A program made the position numbers and the translations under genes. Of a DNA stretch of 64,000 nucleotides, positions 44,140-53,082 are shown one piece after another. The DNA is from CAZEQJ01 sp964514385 (lineage in GTDB: Bacteria; Bacteroidota; Bacteroidia; Cytophagales; Cyclobacteriaceae). Each line of letters starts with the position of its first letter. Position 1 is the first letter of the stretch. Under the pieces are notes generated by a model. It was not told where the DNA came from, did no database searches, and was given only the letters and a program-made list of their open reading frames with translations. Where the stretch lies: assembly GCA_964514385.1 (NCBI GenBank), contig CAZEQJ010000014.1, forward strand, positions 12,464 through 76,463. Reading direction: 5' to 3'.

Positions 44140-44805
44140 TTATTTCATACTCAATGCAAGAGAAATAACCGAAATTTTGCCAAAATATATCCGTCTGATG
44201 GCTTCAAAACATGCCAGTGTCGTAGCCCCTGTAGTGACGACATCATCTACCAGAGCAATGTGTTTATAAGAAGAAACACCCTCATTTTGACGGCTAACAG
44301 TAAAGTTTCCATCTATAGAGGCAAACCTGTCCTGTCTTGACTTCGTTGTCTGCGACCTGGCCCGCGATGTACGTAATAATAGTTTATCCAATACTGGCAC
44401 ACCCATTTCACCTGCAATAGAATCTGCAAATAACTGACTCTGGTTATATCCGCGCTTTATTAACTTTGTGCGATGAAGCGGAACAGGTATCAAGGCCTCA
44501 ATACCTGAATCTTTGATTTTCATCGCCATTCTTGTCCCCATGTCCAATGCGAGGTGTTTGTTATGATGATATTTTATGTCATGCAGTATATGCTGCGTGA
44601 TACTGTTTTTCTGAAAGTATAAAAGAAACCAGGCTGATTCAAGGGGCATTAATGGAGACAGACGATCAAACATCTCTGCTGATGTTTTGGCGAGCGGCAG
44701 CTCATTTTCACATGAAATACAAATATGTTGTTCATATTTGTAGAGCGGAACCTGACAGGCCACACAATAACCAGGGTATAATATATGAAGAATGTGTTTT
44801 AACAT
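44140..44805 (-). CDS. ComF family phosphoribosyltransferase-like protein
   Basis: 221 residues. N-terminal Cys pairs (Y-C-V-A-C and I-C-I-S-C, about residues 14-34) make a small zinc-ribbon-like finger; the C-terminal half is a type I phosphoribosyltransferase fold with the PRPP loop H-I-A-L-V-D-D-V-V-T-T-G-A-T-T near 190. V-P-L-H-R-T-K-L-I-K-R-G-Y-N-Q-S is the ComF signature. ComF is needed for natural transformation in Haemophilus and Bacillus. It diverges from the gene at 44819 with only 13 bp between the start codons. Confidence 0.9.
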   Translation of the reverse strand: MLKHILHILYPGYCVACQVPLYKYEQHICISCENELPLAKTSAEMFDRLSPLMPLESAWFLLYFQKNSITQHILHDIKYHHNKHLALDMGTRMAMKIKDSGIEALIPVPLHRTKLIKRGYNQSQLFADSIAGEMGVPVLDKLLLRTSRARSQTTKSRQDRFASIDGNFTVSRQNEGVSSYKHIALVDDVVTTGATTLACFEAIRRIYFGKISVISLALSMK

Positions 44806-44818
44806 GGTTGTAAATTAA

Positions 44819-45178
44819 ATGTACAAAAAAGATCTGGAATTAGCGCAAAAATGGTCTCGCCTCACCAAAATGATTGGGGAAAGTGTAGGCAAACGGCCCA
44901 AAGACCTGAATAGTGTACTGTTTCTTATCGGTGTGCAGGAGCTTGGTGCCGGGCCCAGGCCTTTTGAGAAAGAAGAAAAACAGGACCTCATGCATATTGC
45001 AATATGTAAAGTGCTTAGCTATGCAGGATATTATAAACTTGAGGGACTGGATGAAGAAGGCTGGCCTCATTATAAATTGGTAAAAAAACTACCCCATTTT
45101 GATCTTCTTGAACAGGAGCAGTTGCTGAAATGGCATGTTATTGAATATTTCGAAAAAGAGTTTAATACCTCTATTTGA
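44819..45178 (+). CDS. Conserved-looking small protein of unknown function (119 aa)
   Basis: 119 residues, soluble, helical, acidic. The mid-part reads L-F-L-I-G-V-Q-E-L-G-A-G, then F-E-K-E-E-K-Q-D-L-M-H-I-A. I recognise no named domain. It diverges from the ComF-like gene and its stop codon overlaps the -33 element of the next promoter. Confidence 0.65.
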   Translation: MYKKDLELAQKWSRLTKMIGESVGKRPKDLNSVLFLIGVQELGAGPRPFEKEEKQDLMHIAICKVLSYAGYYKLEGLDEEGWPHYKLVKKLPHFDLLEQEQLLKWHVIEYFEKEFNTSI

Positions 45179-45207
45179 TGCGGCATTAAAACAAAAGTGT
45201 ATATTTG
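45174..45207 (+). promoter_or_regulatory. Complete Bacteroidota promoter (-33 TTTG, -7 TATATTTG)
   Basis: TTTG at 45174-45177, 22 bp, TATATTTG at 45200-45207: both consensus halves with a spacing inside the known range. The -33 element overlaps the stop codon of the 44819 gene. It predicts a transcription start near 45214, which excludes a TTG start at 45205 for the next gene and supports ATG at 45229. Confidence 0.6.
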
Positions 45208-45228
45208 TTACATACCATAGTACCGGGA

Positions 45229-46944
45229 ATGAATAAGCAAGGAGTTACATTATTTACATTTTGTGCCATACTATTTTTCAGCACGTGTCAGCAGAGAGAA
45301 GAAAAACGGGAGCTATTACCAGCCGATGGGGGTAAGTTTTATGGAGGTGTACTGAATGTCAACGAATCGGAATACCTGAAAACACTATACCCACCTGCTA
45401 TTACGGATGTTTTTTCCTACCGGATTGCCAGCCAGATTTACGAAGGCCTTTTTACTTTTGATCCCAGGACATTACGTACCATACCCCTTCTTGTTGAAAA
45501 CTATTCGGTAAGTGAGGATGGCAAAACCTATATTTTCAGGATCAAGGATAATGTATTCTTTCATGATGATGAATGTTTTGAAAATGGAAAGGGCAGGGAG
45601 CTGACATCAGAAGATGTTATTTACTGCTTTGAGCGACTCGGCATCCCCGCTGATAATAATATGGGACATGCTGTACTGGAGAATATTGAAGGCTTTTCGT
45701 CTTTCTATGCAGGACAATCGGACGAAATCGAAGGAATCGAAGCTATTGACGATCATACGCTAAAAATATCACTCACTAACCCCGGGGCCTTTTTTACCAC
45801 CCAGCTGGCACGTTCTTTTACCTACATTTATCCCAGAGAAGCTGTCGAGTATTATGGCGAAGATTTCAGGCGCTCACCCGTAGGTACAGGGCCTTTTTAT
45901 CTACACGACCTGAATGAGGGATCACAGGTGGTCCTGAGAAAAAATCAGAATTACCACGGGAAGGATGAAAATGGAAATCAGCTTCCCTTTCTGGAGGCTA
46001 TCAACATCACCTTTATCAATGATAAAAAGAGTGAGCTTTTTGAGTTTCGAAAAGGTAATCTCGATATGATCTACCGGTTGCCAACGGAATATATCATTGA
46101 AATACTGGAAGAAACGATGGGAAATGAATCGGGTGACTACAGCAATTTTCAGCTTCAGCGCAAACCCGAGATGGTAACGCATTTTCTGGTATTCAACAAT
46201 GATAGTCTTTTCCGGAACAAAAACCTGCGCAAAGCCTTCAGCTATGCTATTGACAGGGAAAAAATTCTGAATTTTGTTCTGAATGGAGAAGGGTATGCTG
46301 CCGGCACCCATGGAATTACGCCGCCTGTATTTCCTGATTATAATCTAGATCTGATTAAGGGTTATCCTTTTGATGTTGACTCTGCTTTATTCTACATGGA
46401 TAAAGCCGGATACCCCGGCGGTACTGAATTAGGTGATATTACCATTTATCTAAATGCCGAAGGCCAGCGCAATACCAATGTAGCGGTAGAGATTCAGAAA
46501 CAACTTAAAGAGCATATCAATGTCGAGGTTAAATTGAATGTGATCCCGTTTGCACAACTCACCGACAGGAGTATGACAGGTGACTTCACGCTTATGCGCA
46601 TGGCGTGGTATGCCGATTACCCAAACCCCGAAAGCTTCCTTTCCTTATTCTCCAACCGGCACATGGAAAATGGGCAAAATGTGTATCCAAATATTGCACG
46701 ATATAACAGTGATCGCTTTCAGGAAAGCTATGAAGCCGGTCTGTCAGCTGAAACCATCGACGAAGCCTATTCGCGCTTTATCGAAGCTGAAAATATTATG
46801 ATAGAGGATGCCCCTGTGCTAATCCTGTGGTATGACGAAGGCTATCGGCTGCTTCAACCCTGGGTAAAGGATTTCTTCAATAATTCGATAGAATTTAGAA
46901 ATTACGCCACTGTATACTTTGACAAAACTGATCCATCCCTTTAA
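45229..46944 (+). CDS. Oligopeptide ABC transporter substrate-binding lipoprotein
   Basis: 571 residues. Lipoprotein signal with F-F-S-T-C as lipobox (Cys19). The body is an SBP_bac_5 (OppA/DppA) solute-binding protein: L-T-S-E-D-V-I-Y-C-F-E-R, then S-P-V-G-T-G-P-F-Y-L, F-S-Y-A-I-D-R-E-K-I and the C-terminal W-Y-A-D-Y-P-N-P-E-S-F. Such proteins deliver di- or oligopeptides to an ABC importer; no permease or ATPase genes lie next to it. The ATG at 45229 fits the promoter. Confidence 0.92.
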   Translation: MNKQGVTLFTFCAILFFSTCQQREEKRELLPADGGKFYGGVLNVNESEYLKTLYPPAITDVFSYRIASQIYEGLFTFDPRTLRTIPLLVENYSVSEDGKTYIFRIKDNVFFHDDECFENGKGRELTSEDVIYCFERLGIPADNNMGHAVLENIEGFSSFYAGQSDEIEGIEAIDDHTLKISLTNPGAFFTTQLARSFTYIYPREAVEYYGEDFRRSPVGTGPFYLHDLNEGSQVVLRKNQNYHGKDENGNQLPFLEAINITFINDKKSELFEFRKGNLDMIYRLPTEYIIEILEETMGNESGDYSNFQLQRKPEMVTHFLVFNNDSLFRNKNLRKAFSYAIDREKILNFVLNGEGYAAGTHGITPPVFPDYNLDLIKGYPFDVDSALFYMDKAGYPGGTELGDITIYLNAEGQRNTNVAVEIQKQLKEHINVEVKLNVIPFAQLTDRSMTGDFTLMRMAWYADYPNPESFLSLFSNRHMENGQNVYPNIARYNSDRFQESYEAGLSAETIDEAYSRFIEAENIMIEDAPVLILWYDEGYRLLQPWVKDFFNNSIEFRNYATVYFDKTDPSL

Positions 46945-46962
46945 GCGTTGAAGTCTATACGT

Positions 46963-49900
46963 ATGGATGAACGAAATTTACTTCTCAGGCAGATCCACAG
47001 ATTTAAAAAACGAATATTTCTAAATCGGCTCATTAGAAAGGTGAGCCTTTTTCTGTTGCTTTCATTCCTGATATTTACGCTGGCTTCATTGATGGAATTC
47101 ACCTTTAGGCTGAATACAACAGGAAGGCTGATAATATTTATAACGATCTTAATATCAGCAGGTTATCTTCTATTTCGCTTTATTTTAGCTCCACTTGAGG
47201 CTTACCTGCGCGTAGACAAAAAGATGTCCGACGATGAGGCCGCCCGACAGTTGAGCGGATACATTCCAGGCCTGGAGGACCGGCTGCTGAATTATCTTCA
47301 ATTGAGACGTGAAGCAAAGCAAAATGATCTGCTTATCGCTGCCATTGAGCAAAAAACAAAATCCCTGAGTGTATTTCGTTTTGAAGATGCTATTTCCATA
47401 CGTCAGGATCTGCGAAACTTTTTAATCTCTTTCGTTGGCATCAGCACGCTGGTAATATTAGGTAGTGTTCCCTTCAAAAATATTTTTCTTGAGCCAACTT
47501 CAAGGATAGTACAATTCAACAAAACATTTGTGCCCCCGTCTCCTTATGAGTTCAATTGGATAAATAGTGATGAAACCCTTTATTTCGGAGAATCCGCCTC
47601 CTTAAAGTTTGACATAGGTGGATCTGCGCTGGCTGAGGATGTATACATTCTCATTAATCGTCGAAAAATAAAGCTTTCAGCATCACAAAGTGCTGATTTT
47701 GAGTACTTTATCGACAAAGTTTATGAAGATAAACTCGGTTTTCAGTTACAATGCAACGGGTATCTGTCTCAACGCTTTTCCGCTGTAGTAACAAAACGAC
47801 CGACCTTGAATTTCCTTCAGATTAACCTTGATTACCCCGACTATACAGGTCGTGACTATGAGACCATCAGCAATACCGGTAACGCCGAAGTGCCGGAAGG
47901 TACGATCCTGACCTGGAGTGTAGACACTGAGTTTTCTGATTCTGTTTTCATTCTCAACAATGAGATGAAATCCATGCTTCGTAAATCGGGTGATACGCAT
48001 GTGTTGCAGCGTCAGGTGCTATCAGATTTTCCTTACGAGATCCGTCTCTTTAATGCCAGTGGCACCAATAGTGACAAACTGCTATATGAGATCGAAATCA
48101 TTGAGGATCAATATCCGGAGCTTGATGTCAATGTACGCGAGGATACCCTTCGCTTTAACTATATTCTCTTATCCGGTTCGGTTGCGGATGATTATGGTAT
48201 CAACTCTGTAAAACTCCATTATGCTGTCGATAGAGGTGAAGAAAAGGTAGTCTCTATTCCATCCATAAGTGATAACCTGAATCAGCCGTTTTATTATCAA
48301 TGGTTTCTGGATAGCCTGTCACTTTCAAAAGGAAGCCAGATTACCTACTACTTATCTGTAAGCGACAATGATGCAGTAAATGGTAGTAAAACAACAAAAA
48401 GCAGGGTATTTAATTTTGGTATACCTAGCTCGAAAACGCTCGCAGAAAATGCTTCAAAAAGCGCACAAAACACTGATAATCAGCTAGATAAAACATTGCA
48501 GCAAGCGGAAGACCTCAATGAACAGATCAAAGAACTTCAGGAAAACCTGCGGGGGAAGCGACGCTTGAGCTGGGAAGATGAAAAAGAAATCAGGGAGATG
48601 CTGGCCCAAAAGGAAATACTGAAGGAGCAGGTGGAACAATTGAAAAAGCAAATTGAGGATACAAGAAATAAAACCGAATTAAGTACAGAAAATCAGGAGC
48701 TGGCCAAAAGAGCGCAAGAGTTACAACAACTGATGGACGAAGTACTGGACGAAGAAACGCGCAGATTATATGAAGAGCTCGAGCGGCTCATGGATGAACA
48801 GTATCAGGATATTAATGAGATTAATGAAAACGTAGAGGAGCTGGACCGAAAACAGGAAAATACAATAAAGAGTCTTGAACGCTCCATTGAAATGTTCAAA
48901 AAATTCAAGTTTGACCTGAAAGCCGATGAAATCATTCAGGAAGCGGCTGAACTCGAACAGGCACTAGATTCGCTTTCAAATGAAATCGAAGACATGAGTA
49001 ATGCGGATGAAAATGAGGTAGCTGAAGAAAATAAACTAGAAGAATCAAATAATAGTGAACTGGATAGTCTTTCAGAAGAGGGGAGTGAGGGGATGTCCGA
49101 AGAAATGAAAGAGAGGGCAGAGGAATTGAAGCAGCAGATGGAGGAGTTGATGGAAAATATGGAAGAGCTACGGGAGATCAACGAATCAAGGAATAAGCCG
49201 CAGGATATTGAGGAAGCAGAGGAGGCTGCAGATGATGCCGAGCAATCCATGCAGGATGCGGAGGAAGAAATGCAGCAAAATAATCAGCAGGAAGGAAAGA
49301 AAAAGCTAGAGGAAGGTTCACAAAGCCTGCAGAAACTGCAACAAAGTCTTCAACAATCACAAAGTATGAGTGGTGAAACTCTTCAGGTAAATATCCAAAA
49401 CCTGAGAAATATCCTGGATAATCTGGTAACGTTGAGTTTTGATCAGGAAGAAATTATCCAGCAATTCCGTGGTGTTACGAATGTTGATCCGCTGTATTAC
49501 GAATTAGGTGAACAGCAGCTTGCGCTCCTGGATGATTCAGAAATAGTCTACGATAGTGTCGCTTTTCTTGCTGAGCAAATTTTTGCCATACAGACAGTAG
49601 CCATGAAAGAGTTGGAAGAGATGAAATATACGTTAGAGAAATCTTTGGAATATATCAGGGCGAAAGAAAAAGGAAATGCGTTGGTTAATCAGCAGTTGGC
49701 CATGTCACATATGAATAAACTAGCCAATATATTAAGTGAAATACTGGATCAGTTACAAAACGCTTCATCCGGCAGCGGGGAGGGGCAATCGCAGAAGAAC
49801 GATCCCAACTTAAGTCAGTTGCAGCAACAGTTAAATCAAAAGATCCGGGAATTAAAACGTAGCGGTAAAAGCGGACGTGAACTTTCAGAAGAACTGGCAA

Positions 49901-50364
49901 GACTAGCTGCTGAGCAGGAACGCATTCGTGAAGCCCTTGAAAAAATGGGCATAATGGAACAACGCGGTGGAGAAAACGGCAAGGGTGAAAATGGAAATGG
50001 TGAAGGTGGAGTTGAAGGGGAAAACGGTGAACAAATAAAGCAGCAAATTCTAGATGAAATGCTGCAAAATGAGATAGACCTGGTGAACAAGCGCATCAAT
50101 GACCGGCTGATTAATCGGCAGGAGCAGCTACTGGAACGATTAATGGATTTTGAAAAAGCAAGCAACGAAAGGGGTGAAAAAGAAGAACGGGAAGGTGAAA
50201 CAGCTCAGGACCTGGAGCGGGTATTACCTCCGGATATTGAAGAATACCTGAAATCGAGGCAAAGTGACATTGAATTGTTAAAAACTGTGCCTGGTAGAGT
50301 TAATCCTTATTATAAATCTGAAATAAACGAATATTTTAAACGACTGAGTAATCAGGATAAATAG
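46963..50364 (+). CDS. Giant coiled-coil membrane protein, DUF4175-type
   Basis: About 1133 residues. Two N-terminal membrane helices (about 20-75) and a third (about 150-170) are followed by a strand-rich extracytoplasmic part (170-480) that may be Ig-like. From about 490 to 1090 the protein is mostly charged coiled coil, very rich in E, Q, L and K, with a glycine, glutamate and asparagine-rich linker near 1010-1030. This matches the Bacteroidota DUF4175 family, of unknown function, perhaps structural in the periplasm. Start taken at ATG 46963; a TTG at 46948 is possible. It follows the SBP gene by 18 bp. Confidence 0.8.
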   Translation: MDERNLLLRQIHRFKKRIFLNRLIRKVSLFLLLSFLIFTLASLMEFTFRLNTTGRLIIFITILISAGYLLFRFILAPLEAYLRVDKKMSDDEAARQLSGYIPGLEDRLLNYLQLRREAKQNDLLIAAIEQKTKSLSVFRFEDAISIRQDLRNFLISFVGISTLVILGSVPFKNIFLEPTSRIVQFNKTFVPPSPYEFNWINSDETLYFGESASLKFDIGGSALAEDVYILINRRKIKLSASQSADFEYFIDKVYEDKLGFQLQCNGYLSQRFSAVVTKRPTLNFLQINLDYPDYTGRDYETISNTGNAEVPEGTILTWSVDTEFSDSVFILNNEMKSMLRKSGDTHVLQRQVLSDFPYEIRLFNASGTNSDKLLYEIEIIEDQYPELDVNVREDTLRFNYILLSGSVADDYGINSVKLHYAVDRGEEKVVSIPSISDNLNQPFYYQWFLDSLSLSKGSQITYYLSVSDNDAVNGSKTTKSRVFNFGIPSSKTLAENASKSAQNTDNQLDKTLQQAEDLNEQIKELQENLRGKRRLSWEDEKEIREMLAQKEILKEQVEQLKKQIEDTRNKTELSTENQELAKRAQELQQLMDEVLDEETRRLYEELERLMDEQYQDINEINENVEELDRKQENTIKSLERSIEMFKKFKFDLKADEIIQEAAELEQALDSLSNEIEDMSNADENEVAEENKLEESNNSELDSLSEEGSEGMSEEMKERAEELKQQMEELMENMEELREINESRNKPQDIEEAEEAADDAEQSMQDAEEEMQQNNQQEGKKKLEEGSQSLQKLQQSLQQSQSMSGETLQVNIQNLRNILDNLVTLSFDQEEIIQQFRGVTNVDPLYYELGEQQLALLDDSEIVYDSVAFLAEQIFAIQTVAMKELEEMKYTLEKSLEYIRAKEKGNALVNQQLAMSHMNKLANILSEILDQLQNASSGSGEGQSQKNDPNLSQLQQQLNQKIRELKRSGKSGRELSEELARLAAEQERIREALEKMGIMEQRGGENGKGENGNGEGGVEGENGEQIKQQILDEMLQNEIDLVNKRINDRLINRQEQLLERLMDFEKASNERGEKEEREGETAQDLERVLPPDIEEYLKSRQSDIELLKTVPGRVNPYYKSEINEYFKRLSNQDK

Positions 50365-50393
50365 TTATAATTGTAGCATGTAGGCATAACGCT

Positions 50394-50795
50394 ATGAAGT
50401 CAATCAGTATACAAATACCATCTTTGAGCGAGAACATCCGCATTGTGGAAAGTTTTATTGACAATGCACGTGAACAGTTTAAGCTAAACGATGATATATA
50501 CGGCAATATCATGATTGCTGTAACAGAGTCGGTCAATAATGCGATTGTTCACGGTAATCAGGGTGATAAATCAAAAAGTGTTTTTTTGAAACTAACGCTG
50601 GATAACGATCTGATCAAATTCATTATCACCGATGAAGGTCCTGGGTTTGATTATAAAAATACGCCAGACCCCACTTCACCTGAAAATCTGGATAAGCCTG
50701 GGGGAAGGGGTATATTCTTAATGCGGAATCTTTGCGATGAAGTCAATTTCCGTGAGAATGGAAAGCAAGTGGAACTCTGCTTTTATTTTAGCTAA
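50394..50795 (+). CDS. RsbW-like serine kinase/anti-sigma ATPase domain protein
   Basis: 133 residues, a lone GHKL ATPase domain of the anti-sigma factor kind: N box A-V-T-E-S-V-N-N-A-I-V-H-G-N (about 42-55), G1 D-E-G-P-G-F-D and G2 G-G-R-G-I-F-L-M-R. There is no histidine or dimerisation domain, so it should bind ATP and phosphorylate or sequester a partner (for instance an anti-anti-sigma protein), not named here. Its stop overlaps the ybeY start by one base. Confidence 0.85.
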   Translation: MKSISIQIPSLSENIRIVESFIDNAREQFKLNDDIYGNIMIAVTESVNNAIVHGNQGDKSKSVFLKLTLDNDLIKFIITDEGPGFDYKNTPDPTSPENLDKPGGRGIFLMRNLCDEVNFRENGKQVELCFYFS

Positions 50796-51208
50796 TGCCT
50801 ATTGTTTTTAGTCAAGTTGACCATCCCATACCCCGTTTTTCAAGAACACAAGTTAAAAAGTGGATTATCGAAACCATCACCACGCACGGTAAGACGACCG
50901 GTAATATTCAGTTTTATTTCTGTAGCGACGATTATCTCCTATCTATTAACAAAAAATATCTGAACCACGACTATTATACCGACGTTATCACTTTTGATTA
51001 TTCGCAGGATCATCTTATAGAAGGTGAGATATTTATTAGCTGTGAACGTATAAAAGAAAACGCAAAATCTCTTTCAGTACATTACGTAACGGAAACCTGC
51101 CGAGTCATAATACATGGAATACTGCATATGCTCGGATACCAGGATCATAACCAAACTGAAAAAGAAAAAATGCGTTATATGGAAGATAAATTGTTAGGTG
51201 AATTGTAA
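50795..51208 (+). CDS. ybeY: Endoribonuclease YbeY, 16S rRNA maturation
   Basis: 137 residues, usual 130-160. The zinc site is H-G-I-L-H-M-L-G-Y-Q-D-H (H-G-x-x-H-x-x-G-x-x-D-H, about 109-120), and I-T-F-D-Y and L-S-I-N-K-K-Y-L-N-H-D-Y are family marks. It trims the 16S rRNA 3' end and helps ribosome quality control. It lies between the RsbW-like gene and mnmG; the gap to mnmG holds a parS site. Confidence 0.95.
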   Translation: MPIVFSQVDHPIPRFSRTQVKKWIIETITTHGKTTGNIQFYFCSDDYLLSINKKYLNHDYYTDVITFDYSQDHLIEGEIFISCERIKENAKSLSVHYVTETCRVIIHGILHMLGYQDHNQTEKEKMRYMEDKLLGEL

Positions 51209-51209
51209 C

Positions 51210-51225
51210 TGTTCCACGTGGAACA
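51210..51225. promoter_or_regulatory. parS site (ParB binding), perfect palindrome
   Basis: TGTTCCACGTGGAACA, a perfect 16-bp palindrome identical to the well-known bacterial parS form, in the 23-bp gap between the ybeY stop and the mnmG start. ParB binds such sites to build the partition complex near the origin. Its position overlaps the mnmG ribosome binding region, so ParB may also affect mnmG expression. Confidence 0.88.
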
Positions 51226-51231
51226 TTAGTG

Positions 51232-53082
51232 ATGGAAAATAAATACGATGTTATTGTAGTAGGAGCAGGCCATGCTGGATGCGAAGCAGCGCACAGTGCA
51301 GCGCGTATGGGGTCTAAAGTATTGCTTGTAACCATGAATCTTACTACGATAGCGCAAATGTCATGTAATCCCGCTATGGGCGGTATTGCTAAAGGTCAGA
51401 TAGTTCGTGAAATTGATGCACTGGGTGGCATGAGTGGTATTGTAACGGATCAGTCGGCCATTCAGTTTAGAATGCTTAACCGTTCCAAAGGACCTGCTAT
51501 GTGGTCACCACGCACCCAAAATGACCGATTACTCTTTTCAGTTAAATGGCGGGAGCTGCTTGAAAAGAATGAAAATATCGATTTTCTGCAGGATATGGTC
51601 GTGGATCTAACTGTTTCACGTGGAACAGTTACTGGTGTCATCACTTCACTTGGCGACACTATATATGCACAAAGTGTAATACTTACCAGCGGTACCTTCC
51701 TAAATGGGTTGATCCATATAGGGCGTAAAAACTTCGGTGGTGGCCGAGCAGGAGAAAGGGCTTCAAAAGGTATTACCGAGCGACTGGAAGATTTGGGTTT
51801 TGAGTCAGGAAGGATGAAAACGGGTACACCTCCAAGAGTGGATGGGCGTTCACTCAATTACGATGTAATGGAAATTCAGTATGGCGATGAAAACCCTGGT
51901 AAATTTTCATACTCAGATGAAACACACTCCCTGACTGAACAGCGTACCTGCCATATAACCTATACCAATGGCATCGTACATGATATCCTCAGAGAAGGTT
52001 TTGATGATTCTCCTATGTTCAATGGGGCTATTCAGGGTGTTGGGCCTAGATATTGTCCATCCATTGAGGATAAAATAAACCGATTTGCAGAGCGAGACAG
52101 GCATCAGATATTTGTAGAACCTGAAGGATGGAACACCGTAGAAGTCTATGTTAATGGATTCTCCACTTCATTGCCTCATAAAATCCAGGAACGGGCTATC
52201 CGAAATATAAAGGGATTTGAAAACGCTAAAATATTTCGACCCGGTTATGCCATAGAATATGATTATTTCCCACCTACCCAACTGAAATATACACTGGAAA
52301 CCAAACTGATAGAAAATCTGTTTTTTGCAGGGCAGATAAACGGAACTACAGGGTATGAAGAAGCAGCCTGCCAAGGACTTATAGCAGGTATTAATGCACA
52401 CAATAAGGTCCATAACAAAGATCCTTTTACTCTAACCCGTTCTGAAGCCTATATCGGTGTTCTGATTGATGACCTGATAAATAAGGGCACAGAAGAGCCA
52501 TATCGAATGTTTACGAGCCGTGCTGAATTTCGTATACTACTGCGACAGGATAATGCAGATGTGCGCCTCTCAGAAAAAGGATATCAACTGGGTCTTCTCC
52601 CTGAATACAGATATCAATCAACACTGATTAAAATCGATTCGATATCCAATACGATTGATGATCTCAAAAAGACGAAAATTGCGCCTGAACTGATCAATGA
52701 TTATCTCGTTAATGCCGGAACCCAACCCATAAAGGAAAAAATATCATTGTATAATCTTGCGAAAAGACCACAGTTGAATACCCGGGACCTTGTACATAAT
52801 GTCCATTTAGAATTATCATCAGTTGCTGTACTGGATGAAGTGGATATTGAGATCAAATACGAAAACTATATAGAAAAAGAAAAACAGACCGCTGAAAAAA
52901 TGAACCAATTGGCAACATATTCAATACCCTCTGACTTTGATTATGACAGAGTAAAAGCGTTGTCAGCAGAAGGATTGGAAAAGCTGAAAAAAATCAGACC
53001 CGAAACAATCGGTGCTGCCACCAGCATCAGCGGCGTTTCACCTTCTGATATTTCAATATTAGTGGTTTATTTGGGGAAATAA
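51232..53082 (+). CDS. mnmG: tRNA uridine-5-carboxymethylaminomethyl modification enzyme, large subunit
   Basis: 617 residues, close to the usual 620-630. FAD-dependent enzyme that with MnmE makes the cmnm5 modification on U34 of certain tRNAs. Marks are I-V-V-G-A-G-H-A-G-C-E-A-A (dinucleotide site), C-N-P-A-M-G-G-I-A-K-G-Q near 42-52 and G-Y-E-E-A-A-C-Q-G-L near 373, with the conserved Cys. The ATG at 51232 is preferred over GTG at 51229. A second parS site lies inside the gene. Its stop overlaps the next start by one base (TAATG). In many bacteria mnmG sits beside oriC. Confidence 0.97.
   Translation: MENKYDVIVVGAGHAGCEAAHSAARMGSKVLLVTMNLTTIAQMSCNPAMGGIAKGQIVREIDALGGMSGIVTDQSAIQFRMLNRSKGPAMWSPRTQNDRLLFSVKWRELLEKNENIDFLQDMVVDLTVSRGTVTGVITSLGDTIYAQSVILTSGTFLNGLIHIGRKNFGGGRAGERASKGITERLEDLGFESGRMKTGTPPRVDGRSLNYDVMEIQYGDENPGKFSYSDETHSLTEQRTCHITYTNGIVHDILREGFDDSPMFNGAIQGVGPRYCPSIEDKINRFAERDRHQIFVEPEGWNTVEVYVNGFSTSLPHKIQERAIRNIKGFENAKIFRPGYAIEYDYFPPTQLKYTLETKLIENLFFAGQINGTTGYEEAACQGLIAGINAHNKVHNKDPFTLTRSEAYIGVLIDDLINKGTEEPYRMFTSRAEFRILLRQDNADVRLSEKGYQLGLLPEYRYQSTLIKIDSISNTIDDLKKTKIAPELINDYLVNAGTQPIKEKISLYNLAKRPQLNTRDLVHNVHLELSSVAVLDEVDIEIKYENYIEKEKQTAEKMNQLATYSIPSDFDYDRVKALSAEGLEKLKKIRPETIGAATSISGVSPSDISILVVYLGK
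51612..51627. promoter_or_regulatory. Second parS site, inside mnmG
   Basis: TGTTTCACGTGGAACA, one base off the first parS palindrome and one base off the consensus TGTTTCACGTGAAACA. It lies in coding sequence for T-V-S-R-G-T-V, 402 bp from the first site; the pair on the same segment makes chance less likely. Confidence 0.8.

Noticed and set aside
48936..49250. Serine-rich ORF opposite the DUF4175 coiled coil
   Set aside because: Low-complexity shadow of Glu/Lys-rich codons (GAA, GAT) read on the other strand; same for 49836-50165 and 30206-30571.
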